The notes beneath the pieces are model-generated. The model saw only the letters and a list, made by a program, of their open reading frames with translations. It did no database searches and was not told the origin of the DNA. Of a stretch of DNA of 60,039 nt, positions 44,432 to 53,809 are shown one piece after another. Each line of letters begins with the position of its first letter. The stretch's first letter is position 1. A program made the position numbers and the translations under genes. Origin of the DNA: Sphingobacteriales bacterium (GTDB lineage Bacteria; Bacteroidota; Bacteroidia; Chitinophagales; Chitinophagaceae); NCBI GenBank assembly GCA_024640465.1, contig JAHEEX010000002.1:1-60039 (forward strand), written 5' to 3'.

Positions 44432-45735
44432 CCCAATTCTTCCTGTATTTTTTCCAGGCTCTTCCCTTTTGTCTCCGGCAAAAAGCGCCATACAAAAATC
44501 AGGTGCAGGACCATCATGGCGGTATAAAAAATAAAAGAGTAATAGCCGCCATTGGGGCTGCTGTTTACAATCACCGGGAATGCATAAGAAATAATGGCCG
44601 CCATGATCCAGTGGGTAAAACTGCCTAATGAACCGCCTTGGGATCGAACAGAATTGGGAAAAATTTCTGATATAAAAACCCAGATAACAGCTCCCTGAGA
44701 AAACGCGAAAAAGGCGATGAAGCCGATAAGATACCATACAACATTCGGATTGGTTACACCCGGGTCTTTAAATGCAAAGGCGGTCAATCCCAGGAAAAAG
44801 ATCATGCCAACGGAACCAATCAATAAAAGTTTTTTACGTCCAAACCTATCGATCAAAGTCATTGCCAGTAAGGTAAACAGCAGGTTTGCAGTTCCTATAT
44901 ATATGGATTGAAGGTAGGCGTTGGAAGTATCAAAACCAGCCATCTCAAATATCCTTTTGGAATAATAGATGATTGCATTTATACCAGACAGCTGATTGAA
45001 CATCGCCAGTAAAACGGCAAAGATGATAGGTTTACTATATCGCGGCTGGAAAAGCTTTTCTGTAGTATCTGATACGGAAGCCTTGATTTCTTCAATTGCT
45101 TTTTGGGGATTCAGTTCCCCTATGCGGTTCATGATTGGAATGGCTTTATCAACTTCGTGATTAAGTATCAGCCACCTGGGTGATTCTGGTATCGTTCTTA
45201 CGAGTATAGCAAACAAACCGGCTGGAATAACCATAATGCCAAGCATCCATCTCCAGGAATCTTCTCCGGATCCTGCAAAGAAATAATTGGATATATAGGC
45301 TACAAAAATGCCCAATACAATATTCAGCTGAAAGGAACCCGCAAGGCGGCCCCTTAAATGAGCGGGTGCTATTTCTGAAATATACATCGGGCCAACAACA
45401 GATGAAGCACCAACGGCGATACCTCCGATAAAACGGAACATTATAAAAATGAACAAGCCCGAAGACATGGCACAACCGATGGCGGAAAAGAAATACATAA
45501 GGGCAATAACAAAAAGTACTTTTTTACGGCCATATCGTTGCGCCGGAATACCCGCAAGCAAGGAGCCCAATACGGTACCAAAAAGACTGGAAGCAACCGT
45601 TAATCCAAGTTGATTGGGCGTAAGGTCCCATAACCGTTCAATGGTTTGTTCTGCGCCCGAAATAACAGCGGTTTCAAATCCAAATAAAAAGCCACCTAAG
45701 GCGGCAATCAGGGCAATGCGAACGGGGTAGCTCAT
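44422..45735 (-). CDS. Sugar porter family MFS transporter
   Basis: 437 aa, twelve membrane segments. Sugar-porter signatures are present: GFETAVISGAEQ in TM1, RYGRKKVLFV in loop 2-3, PESPRWLI after TM6, NQLSGINAIIYYS in TM7, DRFGRKKLLLIG in loop 8-9, and PETKGKSLEKIQ at the C-terminal end. It is a proton/sugar symporter or facilitator of the XylE/GLUT type. It is divergent from a ROK kinase and GH32 gene pair, so fructose or glucose import is the most likely task. Confidence 0.92.
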   Translation of the reverse strand: MSYPVRIALIAALGGFLFGFETAVISGAEQTIERLWDLTPNQLGLTVASSLFGTVLGSLLAGIPAQRYGRKKVLFVIALMYFFSAIGCAMSSGLFIFIMFRFIGGIAVGASSVVGPMYISEIAPAHLRGRLAGSFQLNIVLGIFVAYISNYFFAGSGEDSWRWMLGIMVIPAGLFAILVRTIPESPRWLILNHEVDKAIPIMNRIGELNPQKAIEEIKASVSDTTEKLFQPRYSKPIIFAVLLAMFNQLSGINAIIYYSKRIFEMAGFDTSNAYLQSIYIGTANLLFTLLAMTLIDRFGRKKLLLIGSVGMIFFLGLTAFAFKDPGVTNPNVVWYLIGFIAFFAFSQGAVIWVFISEIFPNSVRSQGGSLGSFTHWIMAAIISYAFPVIVNSSPNGGYYSFIFYTAMMVLHLIFVWRFLPETKGKSLEKIQEELGIK

Positions 45736-45841
45736 GGCAATCGGTTTGGTTGTTTAAGATAGTAAGATAAAGAAAAGCAGCCGTCTTTTTTTACATTAAC
45801 GCATAAGAAACTCTGTATAAGCGTAAAGATCATTACATTGC

Positions 45842-45854
45842 TTAAACGTTTTAA
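45842..45854. promoter_or_regulatory. Possible LacI-type operator before the ROK gene
   Basis: TTAAACGTTTTAA has an 8-bp perfect palindromic core (AAACGTTT, 45844-45851) with the central CG seen in LacI/FruR-type operators. It lies 10 nt before the ROK start codon, in the 129-nt divergent region. No regulator gene is adjacent. Confidence 0.3.
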
Positions 45855-45864
45855 ATCAACGATT

Positions 45865-46776
45865 ATGAGCCAGCCTATCTGGGGGATTGATCTTGGTGGA
45901 ACCAAGATCGAAGGCGTCATTCTTACCTCTTTGGACGATGCCAGGCCCCTGATCCGAAAACGTATTGATACCAATGGAGAAAGGGGATATGAACATGTCC
46001 TGGGTCAGATTAAGACCCTGGTTGACCTCCTTTCTGCCGAAACTGGGCTTAAGCCGGGAAGTATTGGTTTTGGTACCCCCGGGGTATTGGACCCTGTTCT
46101 GCAAACCATGAAGAATTGCAACAGTACATCTCTTAATGGCAAACCTTTACAAACAGACCTTGAAAAATTGCTGGGCATTCCGGTTAAGCTTGCCAATGAT
46201 GCCAACTGCTTTGCACTGGCTGAAACACACTGGGGCGTTGTTAAAGAGCGTTTCCCCGAAGCTTCCGTGGTGTTTGGTATAATCATGGGAACGGGTGTGG
46301 GTGGCGGTATTGTTTTGAATGGAAAGATCTGGCCGGGTAAACATGGTATCGCAGGAGAGTGGGGGCATAATTTTCTCGATGAATCCGGTGGGCCTTGTTA
46401 TTGCGGAAAAACGGGATGCGTGGAAACGGTACTCTCAGGACCAGGGCTGCAGCGGTTTTATCAGCAAATAACCGCCCGGCGTTTGTCTCTCAAAGAAATT
46501 GTAGCGGCTTCTGCTGCGGGCAATGATATTGCTGCAATTGAAACCATTTCCAGGTTGCATCATTTTTTTGGTAAGGCTGTTTCTGTTGTTACTAATTTGC
46601 TTGATCCTGATGTTATCATCATTGGCGGTGGTGTAGGCAATATCGATAGTATTTATGCTGCAGGTAAAGAAAGTTTGAGGCATTTTATTTTTAACAACCG
46701 GCTTGATGTTCCTATTGTAAAACCTACACTGGGCGATAGTGCGGGGGTTTTTGGTGCTGCGGCACTGGTAGCATGA
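45865..46776 (+). CDS. ROK family sugar kinase (probable fructokinase/glucokinase)
   Basis: 303 aa from the ATG at 45865, which places the phosphate-binding DLGGTKIEG at residues 9-17; the earlier TTG adds nine non-conserved residues. The ROK marks are catalytic D112 (NDANCF), GTGVGGGIVLNG, the zinc motif H160-GIAGEWGH and C178-x-C180-x4-C185. There is no DNA-binding helix-turn-helix, so it is a kinase and not a repressor. With a GH32 gene 52 nt downstream and a sugar porter divergent from it, phosphorylation of fructose released by GH32 is the best guess. Confidence 0.88.
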   Translation: MSQPIWGIDLGGTKIEGVILTSLDDARPLIRKRIDTNGERGYEHVLGQIKTLVDLLSAETGLKPGSIGFGTPGVLDPVLQTMKNCNSTSLNGKPLQTDLEKLLGIPVKLANDANCFALAETHWGVVKERFPEASVVFGIIMGTGVGGGIVLNGKIWPGKHGIAGEWGHNFLDESGGPCYCGKTGCVETVLSGPGLQRFYQQITARRLSLKEIVAASAAGNDIAAIETISRLHHFFGKAVSVVTNLLDPDVIIIGGGVGNIDSIYAAGKESLRHFIFNNRLDVPIVKPTLGDSAGVFGAAALVA

Positions 46777-46828
46777 TATTAAATTGATTGATTAAAATTT
46801 AATGAAAAAATCATTCTACCTTTTAGAC

Positions 46829-48334
46829 ATGAAAAAAATATTGGCCATAATAGTGCTCTTACATTTTCAGGTCTTTATTTCCGGGCAGGAAAAACAGGAT
46901 GCCCCCTTTTCAGAAAAATATCGCCCGCAATATCATTTTTCCCCACCCAAAAACTGGATCAACGACCCAAACGGACTGGTTTATTTTGATGGCGAATACC
47001 ACCTGTTTTTTCAGTACAATCCTTTTGGCAATGTTTGGGGCCATATGACCTGGGGCCATGCTGTTAGTAATAACCTCGTAAACTGGACACACTTACCTCC
47101 TGCCATACCCGAAGAAAATGGTATCATGATTTTTTCCGGCACTGTTGTAGTAGATAAAATGAACAGTTCCGGTTTTGCAGGAAATACCGGTAAGGTTCCC
47201 ATGGTGGCAATTTACACTGGTCACCAGGAGGGGATCAATCAATCACAGCACCTTGCATACAGCCTGGACAAAGGTCGCACCTGGACCAAATACGATAAAA
47301 ACCCTATCCTCAACCTGGGTAAAAAAGACTTCCGGGATCCAAAAGTATTCTGGTATGAGCCTGATAAAAAATGGGTAATGGTAGTTGCACTGCCGCTGGA
47401 GAAAAAAGTTCAGTTTTATCGTTCACAAAACCTGAAAGACTGGACCTATATGAGCGATTTTGGCCCTGCCGGCGATACCTCCGGGATATGGGAATGCCCC
47501 GACCTCTTCAGGGTACCGGTACAGCATAGCCGAAAAGAATTCAAGTGGGTGTTGATGCATTCACCTGCACCTTATATGCAATATTTTGTGGGTGAATTTA
47601 ATGGCAACTCCTTTAAAAGCGAAAATCCCACTGGTGAGATTCTCCGACCGGATTATGGACCGGATTACTACGCCGCAATTGTATATAACAATCTCCCGGA
47701 AGGATCCGCCCCGGTGAGTATTGGCTGGATAAACAACTGGAACTATGCCAATGAGATTCCCGTTACACCCTGGAAGGGAGCGATGTCAATACCCAGGACC
47801 ATACAGGTTAAAAAAACGGGCAACTCATGGATCATGATTCAGGCACCTGTTGCATCATTAGAAAAACAACGGTCTTCCCCGGTCCCTATGGAAAAGGGGG
47901 TAATAAACAAATCAAGAATTTTAGAGGGCATCGGGAATGCATGGGAGTTAGATATGGAATTAACAGTTCCCAAAACGGGTAAAACAGGCCTAAGGATTGG
48001 CGAAAAAGATAAGCCGGTTTGTGAAATATATTATGATTCCGGGACGCGGGAGCTTTATATTTACCGGGGCCCTGGCAATGATTTCCATATCCCGGCATTT
48101 GAAAAATTAAATCACTTCCATGTGCCCTTAAGCCTGCCCGACAATAAACTCTCTTTACATGTATTTTTTGATAACAGTATAGTGGAGGTTTTTAGTAACG
48201 GGGGAGAACGGGTGATGACAGCTCAGGTTTTTCCTGCACAAAATAACCAGGCTATTGAATTATTCAGCGAAGGGACAGGAGCGAGGATAAACAAACTTTT
48301 GGCATGGAAAATAAATTCTGTTTGGCAAAAATGA
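46829..48334 (+). CDS. Glycoside hydrolase family 32 (levanase/fructan beta-fructosidase type), exported
   Basis: 501 aa from the ATG at 46829, which starts a clean signal peptide (MKKILAIIVLLHFQVFISG, then Q); an in-frame ATG at 46802 would add nine residues. GH32 motifs: the nucleophile Asp in WINDPNG (D46), FFQYNPFGNVWGHMTWGHA, the RDPK motif, and the acid/base Glu in WECPDLF. A C-terminal beta-sandwich (VEVFSNGGERVMTAQVFP) completes it. It releases fructose from sucrose, inulin or levan in the periplasm. It forms an operon with the ROK kinase. No fructan SusC/SusD pair is in the window. Confidence 0.93.
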   Translation: MKKILAIIVLLHFQVFISGQEKQDAPFSEKYRPQYHFSPPKNWINDPNGLVYFDGEYHLFFQYNPFGNVWGHMTWGHAVSNNLVNWTHLPPAIPEENGIMIFSGTVVVDKMNSSGFAGNTGKVPMVAIYTGHQEGINQSQHLAYSLDKGRTWTKYDKNPILNLGKKDFRDPKVFWYEPDKKWVMVVALPLEKKVQFYRSQNLKDWTYMSDFGPAGDTSGIWECPDLFRVPVQHSRKEFKWVLMHSPAPYMQYFVGEFNGNSFKSENPTGEILRPDYGPDYYAAIVYNNLPEGSAPVSIGWINNWNYANEIPVTPWKGAMSIPRTIQVKKTGNSWIMIQAPVASLEKQRSSPVPMEKGVINKSRILEGIGNAWELDMELTVPKTGKTGLRIGEKDKPVCEIYYDSGTRELYIYRGPGNDFHIPAFEKLNHFHVPLSLPDNKLSLHVFFDNSIVEVFSNGGERVMTAQVFPAQNNQAIELFSEGTGARINKLLAWKINSVWQK

Positions 48335-48448
48335 GTGGTCGGTAAATACAATCCTTTTTGTTGATTTAATTAAGGGATTGTTTATCGATTTATAAAACAA
48401 ATTCACGGTGTTTTTGTATTAATAGCACGAACCAGATTTTAAATATTC

Positions 48449-49141
48449 ATGGCTGTAATTGCGCAGGTAATTAATGCATCTAAAGAATTTAAAAGCGGGG
48501 ATTCTGTTATAGTGGCGCTGAAGCCCTCCAGCATGGACCTTGAAACAGGAAAGGTAACCTTGATTTTAGGGCCCTCCGGTTCGGGAAAAACTACGCTCTT
48601 GTCTCTTATAGGCTGCGTCATTTATCCCACCTCCGGCGAAGTAATTATCGACGGAGTATCAACCCGTGACTTAAGTGCAAATAAAATGGCCAAAATAAGG
48701 CTTAACAAAATCGGGTTTGTTTTTCAGCAATTCAATCTTTTGGCTCCACTTAGTGCAGAACAAAATATAATGCTCCCCTTAACCCTGCTCGGCGTTCCCG
48801 ATGGAGAAGCCCGGGAACGTGTTAAAACAGCCTTGCAAAAAGTAAATATGTCTCACCGCGCTAAAAGCCTCCCAAAGATGTTGAGTGGAGGAGAGCAACA
48901 GAGAATTGCCATTGCACGCGCACTGGTTACCGACCCGCCGATTATGTTATGTGACGAACCTACAGCCAGCCTGGATACCAATAGTGCCCACGTTGTCATG
49001 GAAGAGTTGAAACTCCTGGCTGCAGAAGGAAAGGCCGTAGCTATTGTTACACATGACATGCGACTCAAGCCTTATGCCGATGAAATAGTATATGTGGAGG
49101 GCGGACAAATAAGCAAAACAGAAATCAATCAACCTATCTGA
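48449..49141 (+). CDS. ABC transporter ATP-binding protein (DevA/MacB-like)
   Basis: 230 aa. Walker A GPSGSGKT (41-48), signature LSGGEQQR (145-152), Walker B IMLCDE (165-170) and the switch His in VAIVTHD. The sequence type (FNLLAPLSAEQNIMLP, ANKMAKIRLNKIGFVFQQ) is that of MacB/LolD/DevA ATPases which pair with FtsX-fold permeases. It starts a four-gene plus-strand operon with a membrane fusion protein, permease and TolC channel. The upstream gap of 114 nt has no clear promoter consensus. Confidence 0.92.
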   Translation: MAVIAQVINASKEFKSGDSVIVALKPSSMDLETGKVTLILGPSGSGKTTLLSLIGCVIYPTSGEVIIDGVSTRDLSANKMAKIRLNKIGFVFQQFNLLAPLSAEQNIMLPLTLLGVPDGEARERVKTALQKVNMSHRAKSLPKMLSGGEQQRIAIARALVTDPPIMLCDEPTASLDTNSAHVVMEELKLLAAEGKAVAIVTHDMRLKPYADEIVYVEGGQISKTEINQPI

Positions 49142-49147
49142 TTTATC

Positions 49148-50092
49148 ATGTCTAAACTAACCGGATTATTATTGTTTTTCTTTTCCCTGATGGCCTGTTC
49201 TTCAGAAAAACAAACTAAAAAAGACGACAAGCCCGCCAGCAACGACACGCTTGTAAGGCCTGATGTAAAGCAGGTAGCCGGTACCGGTAGAATAGAGCCG
49301 GAAGCCGGGATAACAGACCTGGCCAGCGAGGGTGGCGGGCTGATTACACGCGTTTATATAAAAGAGGGCGAGCTGATAAAAAAAGATATGCCCCTGATTC
49401 AATTGGATAATATTGTACAGTCCGCACAGGTCGAAGAGGCGTCCGCCCGGCTCAATACTCAGCAACAGCAATTACAACAGGACAGGGTAAAAATTGAAGA
49501 GGCGCGAAACAATCTTCAGCAATCAGAAATTGATTACGACCGCACCAAACGCCTGGTAGAAAAAAAAGCAGAAACACAACAGCAGCTTGACAACGCCCGG
49601 ACCGACCTGGAGAATAAACGGCTTGCCGTTAAGAATGCTGAGGCGGCATTAAGACTGACCGAAAAGAAGGTTTTTGAGTATGGCACACAGGTCATTACAG
49701 CCAGGGCAACACAAGGAAAAACGATCATTCGCGCCCCTCAAAACGGGCGGCTGCTGGAAGTTTCGGCAAGGATTGGCGCCAGCATAACTCCCGGACAGCG
49801 CTATGCACAACTTGCTCCTGAAGGCCGGCTCACTGCACTTTGCGAAATTGATGAGCTCTTTGCTGATGATATCAAAATCGGCCAGCCTGCATTTATCCGT
49901 TATAAAGGATATCCGGATACGGTTTCAAAAGGGTCTGTTTTATATACCGCGCCATATCTTAAAAAGAAATCTCTATTCAGTGATGAGGTGGGTACAAAAG
50001 AAGACCGGCGCGTGCGTGAAGTAAGAATACTTTTAGACAACCAGGAGCTTCTTATTAACAGGCAGGTAGAGTGCGTTATCTCCATTAAATAA
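49148..50092 (+). CDS. HlyD-family periplasmic adaptor lipoprotein (DevB-like)
   Basis: 314 aa with lipobox cysteine C17 (LMAC). The biotinyl-lipoyl halves flank a coiled-coil hairpin (about residues 85-175, rich in Gln/Glu/Lys heptads such as QQQQLQQDRVKIEEARNNLQ), and a beta-barrel segment follows (GQRYAQLAPEGRLTALCEID). It bridges the inner-membrane ABC permease and the outer-membrane TolC channel. It starts 6 nt after the ATPase gene. In place of an N-terminal membrane helix it is lipid-anchored. Confidence 0.9.
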   Translation: MSKLTGLLLFFFSLMACSSEKQTKKDDKPASNDTLVRPDVKQVAGTGRIEPEAGITDLASEGGGLITRVYIKEGELIKKDMPLIQLDNIVQSAQVEEASARLNTQQQQLQQDRVKIEEARNNLQQSEIDYDRTKRLVEKKAETQQQLDNARTDLENKRLAVKNAEAALRLTEKKVFEYGTQVITARATQGKTIIRAPQNGRLLEVSARIGASITPGQRYAQLAPEGRLTALCEIDELFADDIKIGQPAFIRYKGYPDTVSKGSVLYTAPYLKKKSLFSDEVGTKEDRRVREVRILLDNQELLINRQVECVISIK

Positions 50093-50104
50093 ATAACCCC
50101 CATT

Positions 50105-51232
50105 ATGTTGAAATACGCCTGGCAGTTCATGAAATACGATAAGGCTAAAAGCCTTGGTATTGTCATTGGTATTGTCATTAGTATTTTCCTGATTGGCCAG
50201 CAAACGGGTATTTTTCTTTTTCTTACCAACGCTATGAAGGCATTGGTAACCAACTCTCAGGCCGATTTATGGGTGGTGGACAGCAAAACAATCAATGCCA
50301 ATGCGTTGGGCAAACTTGATATCAGAAAGCTGAAAGAACTGGAAAGTATTCCCGGGGTTGCGAGGGCTTTCCCGGTTGTTGTTTCCGGAGGAACAGCCAG
50401 GTTTGATGATGGCACTACGGCAGGTATCCAACTTATCGGAACAGACGCTCCGTCTTTTCGGGTTGGCCTGAGTTCGAAAAAAATAATTGGTGGCAGCCTT
50501 GAAGCCATGTTGGAAGATGGTGCCGTAAGCGCGGATTATTTTGATCGTAACTCTTTGGGCGGGGCAAAACTTGGAACCAGTTTTGAAATAAACGGCAAGA
50601 AGGCTTTTATTGCTGTACAAACCAGTGGCGTGAGGGGTTTTGGCGGAATCTTTATGTTTACTACAATTGAAAAGGCCCGCTACTTTGGAAATATTCCGAA
50701 CACCAATATGAGTGCTGTTTTAATTGATGTTGTACCGGGAACAGACCCCAGGGCCGTCAAAGACCTGATCAATAAAACACTGTTTGGAGTCCGTGCCTGG
50801 TCCTCAAAAGATTTTGCCGCTTCTACGGTGACGTTTCTGTTGGGTAACAGTGGCATTGGTTTTAGTATTGGTTCGCTGATTGTATTTGCATTGATTGCCG
50901 GATTTTTCATCATTGGACTGACCATGTATTCTGCAGCGCTTGACCGTATCCGTGATTATGGTACACTTAAGGGAATCGGCGCCTCCAATGGTTATATTAT
51001 ACGGCTGATACTTTTGCAGGCGTTCCTTTTTTCACTCGTTGGCTTTGTGCTTGGCTATGCCTTTATTGAACTTTTTCGCTGGGGTGTGGGAAAGGCGGGT
51101 ACCGTTTTCTCTTATTCACCAGCGATTATTGCAACTTTCTTTTTAATTACATTGATCATCTCCCTGGGAGGTGCCGCGTTTGCCATTAGGCGCATTGTTT
51201 CACTTGAACCGGCTTCTGTATTCAGGGGATAA
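50105..51232 (+). CDS. FtsX-fold ABC transporter permease (DevC-like)
   Basis: 375 aa. N-terminal membrane helix (about 17-40), a periplasmic domain (about 45-255), and three further helices (about 258-285, 303-330, 343-366), the MacB/DevC topology. The phrases ALVTNSQADLWVVDSKTIN and DRIRDYGTLKGIGASNGYI are typical of the DevC group, known from glycolipid export in cyanobacteria. The MacB-type insertion is short. It starts 12 nt after the adaptor gene. The cargo is unknown. Confidence 0.9.
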   Translation: MLKYAWQFMKYDKAKSLGIVIGIVISIFLIGQQTGIFLFLTNAMKALVTNSQADLWVVDSKTINANALGKLDIRKLKELESIPGVARAFPVVVSGGTARFDDGTTAGIQLIGTDAPSFRVGLSSKKIIGGSLEAMLEDGAVSADYFDRNSLGGAKLGTSFEINGKKAFIAVQTSGVRGFGGIFMFTTIEKARYFGNIPNTNMSAVLIDVVPGTDPRAVKDLINKTLFGVRAWSSKDFAASTVTFLLGNSGIGFSIGSLIVFALIAGFFIIGLTMYSAALDRIRDYGTLKGIGASNGYIIRLILLQAFLFSLVGFVLGYAFIELFRWGVGKAGTVFSYSPAIIATFFLITLIISLGGAAFAIRRIVSLEPASVFRG

Positions 51233-51236
51233 AAAA

Positions 51237-52610
51237 ATGGTAATGATAAATAAGTATTTTTTTGGTATTATTTTAAGTGTTACAACCCTCCTTGTTAACG
51301 CACAGCAACCGGTTCAGTATCTTCGGTTAAGCCTACCCGAAGCGCTTAAAATTGCAGCCGATCTTCAGCCTGACCTGAAAAATGCAGAACGCAATATTGC
51401 CTATGCCGAAGCGGCTACCAAAGGCGCACGATCAGGATATTTACCCAAACTGATTCTTGAAACCGATTTAAGATACAATCCAATAATACCTACAAGCATC
51501 CTGCCGGGGAACGCATTTAATCCCGCCGGAAATCCGGAGGAGTTGATTCCCATTCGGTTTGGAACCCCCTGGGGAAATACTGTAGGGCTTCGATTAACAC
51601 AGCCCATTTACGATCCTGTTAAACTAGCCACGGTTAAAGGAAATAAAATGGCAGAGGAACTTGCCCTGGCGCAGCAACGAAGAATAAGATCAGACAGGTT
51701 TGAAGAAATAACTAAAGCCTGGTTTGCGCTGTTGCTGGCAAAATCAACGCTTGCATATAATCAGAAAGATGTTATCCGCAATAAAGAAAACGAAACCGTG
51801 GTCCGCGAACAGGTGCAGCTGGGGAGGTCACTTGAAAACGACCTTCGGGATGCCGGATTAAGGGTAAGGTCATCCGAATTATCAATACAAAAGTCCGGGC
51901 AGGATATTTTTTCGGCCAGGGTTTACCTGAGCTACATGATTGGATACGACAGCTTGGTTTTGATTGATCCGGTTGAAAACCTGGAAAACTTTGTATCTCC
52001 GGAAAGCAACATTCAAATCGATCCGCTTTCAACCATAAAGGCGGCCGAAGATAACAGGCCAGAGATCATTGAAGAAAAAATAAATCTCCAAATCAGTGAG
52101 TTGGAGTTATCCCGTAAAAAAGCAGACAGGCTTCCGGTTCTTAATTTTGAAGGATATCTCGGCGCGAATCATTATTCATACAATTTCAGTCCGTTTACAA
52201 GCTACTATGGCAATAGTTTCCTGGGGCTTTCCCTTCGCTGGCCAATTTATTCCGGAGATGAAAAAAAACTGGTTATTGAACAATCAAAAATTCAGGTGGA
52301 ACAACAAAAAAATACACTCAGAAAGGCCCGGCAACAGGTTTATTACGACCTGGTAAATGCTCAAAATAATGCCACATATCAGTGGCAACTGTATAGCGTA
52401 CAGCAGGAAAAAATCCAGGTTCAGGAAGAAAAAATGGAGATTATTCGTAACCGGCTACAGGAGGGTCGGGCAACTGCACAAGAGTTACTCGATGGTGAAA
52501 CGGCGCTGGCAAAAGAACAGGATGCGCTATTCAGGATACAGTACGATCTGCTTGTTGCCCGGTTGGCAAAAGAAAAAGCAAGCGGGCTGCTTGTCCCTCT
52601 TCAACAATAA
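51237..52610 (+). CDS. TolC family outer-membrane efflux protein
   Basis: The ATG at 51237 (or 51243) is chosen because it begins a signal peptide ending VNAQQ. The frame's earlier start at 51171 lies within the permease gene. 457 aa. Two OEP repeats with long helical regions are visible: LSLPEALKIAADLQPDLKNAERNI, SELSIQKSGQDIFSARVYL, ELELSRKKADRLPVLNFEGYLG, and EEKMEIIRNRLQEGRATAQELLDGETAL. It forms the outer-membrane channel for the DevABC-like exporter encoded directly upstream (4-nt gap). Confidence 0.9.
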   Translation: MVMINKYFFGIILSVTTLLVNAQQPVQYLRLSLPEALKIAADLQPDLKNAERNIAYAEAATKGARSGYLPKLILETDLRYNPIIPTSILPGNAFNPAGNPEELIPIRFGTPWGNTVGLRLTQPIYDPVKLATVKGNKMAEELALAQQRRIRSDRFEEITKAWFALLLAKSTLAYNQKDVIRNKENETVVREQVQLGRSLENDLRDAGLRVRSSELSIQKSGQDIFSARVYLSYMIGYDSLVLIDPVENLENFVSPESNIQIDPLSTIKAAEDNRPEIIEEKINLQISELELSRKKADRLPVLNFEGYLGANHYSYNFSPFTSYYGNSFLGLSLRWPIYSGDEKKLVIEQSKIQVEQQKNTLRKARQQVYYDLVNAQNNATYQWQLYSVQQEKIQVQEEKMEIIRNRLQEGRATAQELLDGETALAKEQDALFRIQYDLLVARLAKEKASGLLVPLQQ

Positions 52611-52683
52611 CCCACACATCATTACATATGAATATCTGATAACTCAGTTTTATTCTGTAATTTTTCTATCGCAATGTTTATAT

Positions 52684-53781
52684 ATGGATAGCCGTAGATA
52701 TTTAAAAATGCTGGGCGTGCCTCAATTGTTTGGCTCGGGCCGGACCAAAGAAATCCTGGATATAAATCCAACAGTTATTCCCTTTCGGGAAGAAGCCAAT
52801 GAAGTGTCTGTTTTTGTATACGACTATGATGAATCAGACTTAAAAGAGTTTCATTCAACCAATGTAGACGAATGCCTTCATTTCAAAACCTCCAATCGAT
52901 TAAGCTGGATCAATATCGATGGATTAAGAAAGGGCGAGGTTGAAAAAGTATGCGAGCACTATGGCGTTCACCCCCTTTTGGTTGAGGATATACTCAGTAT
53001 TAATCAGCGCCCCAAAATGGACGAAGTGGAAGGGGTCATGTTCTGCCTGCTGAATATGCTCTATTTTAATGATGTAAAAAAAACCGTGGAAACCGAACAG
53101 ATAAGCATCGTGCTGGGAAAAGAGTTTGTCCTTTCTTTCCAGGAAGATGCGAGCCGGGACGTTTTTGATCCGCTACGTAATAAGTTGAAGATTTCCAAGA
53201 GTCAGATCCGGCAACGCTCCGCAGATTACCTGTTGTATGCCATGTTAGACCTGATCGTTGATAATTATTTCCTGGTTATGGAAAAACTTGGCGAGCAAAT
53301 TGAATACCTCGAAGAGGACGTTGTAAGAAGGAGCAATACAAGAACACTTGCCCGCATCAACCAGCTACGAAAGGAACAGATAATTTTAAAAAGAAATATC
53401 TCGCCGGTAAGAGACCTGATCAGCTCCATCATTAGAAGCGAAAGCGATTTACTGGAAGACAGCACTACCAAATATTTTAAAGACGTATATGACCACATCG
53501 TACAGGCATATGACCTGAGCGAAAACTACCGCGATATCATGATGAGTATGCAGGACCTGTACATTAGTAACGTGAACCTTAAGATGAACGAGGTCATGAA
53601 AGTGATGGCTATTGTAACCAGTGTACTTGCTCCCGCAACGGTAATTGGTGGCATCTTTGGGATGAACTTTGATGTTATTCCCTATAGTCATCATCAGTGG
53701 GGTTTTTATTTTGCTGTTGGGGCAATGCTGATAATTCCCATGTGGATGTTATTGGCATTCAGAAGAAGAGGATGGTTTTAA
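52684..53781 (+). CDS. corA: CorA family Mg2+/Co2+ transporter
   Basis: 365 aa from the ATG at 52684. The reading frame is open back to 52357, but that part overlaps the TolC gene in another frame and is not CorA-like. Cytoplasmic N-terminal funnel with the long helix (YLLYAMLDLIVDNYFLVMEKLGEQIEYLEED), then two C-terminal membrane helices. The selectivity motif G326-M327-N328 (GGIFGMNFDV) lies at the end of the first helix and the protein ends basic (RRRGWF). It takes up Mg2+. It follows the exporter operon by 73 nt and is followed closely by the ridA-like gene. Confidence 0.93.
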   Translation: MDSRRYLKMLGVPQLFGSGRTKEILDINPTVIPFREEANEVSVFVYDYDESDLKEFHSTNVDECLHFKTSNRLSWINIDGLRKGEVEKVCEHYGVHPLLVEDILSINQRPKMDEVEGVMFCLLNMLYFNDVKKTVETEQISIVLGKEFVLSFQEDASRDVFDPLRNKLKISKSQIRQRSADYLLYAMLDLIVDNYFLVMEKLGEQIEYLEEDVVRRSNTRTLARINQLRKEQIILKRNISPVRDLISSIIRSESDLLEDSTTKYFKDVYDHIVQAYDLSENYRDIMMSMQDLYISNVNLKMNEVMKVMAIVTSVLAPATVIGGIFGMNFDVIPYSHHQWGFYFAVGAMLIIPMWMLLAFRRRGWF

Positions 53782-53809
53782 TTTTTAACCTGTTAGAAAT
53801 TTTTTACGC

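Noticed and set aside
48335-48448. CAATCC...GGATTG hairpin after the GH32 gene as a terminator
   Set aside because: The stem is only 6 bp with a long loop and lacks a clear T-tract.
52357-52683. N-terminal extension of the corA frame
   Set aside because: It overlaps the end of the TolC gene in another frame and its translation does not resemble CorA; the ATG at 52684 fits the family.
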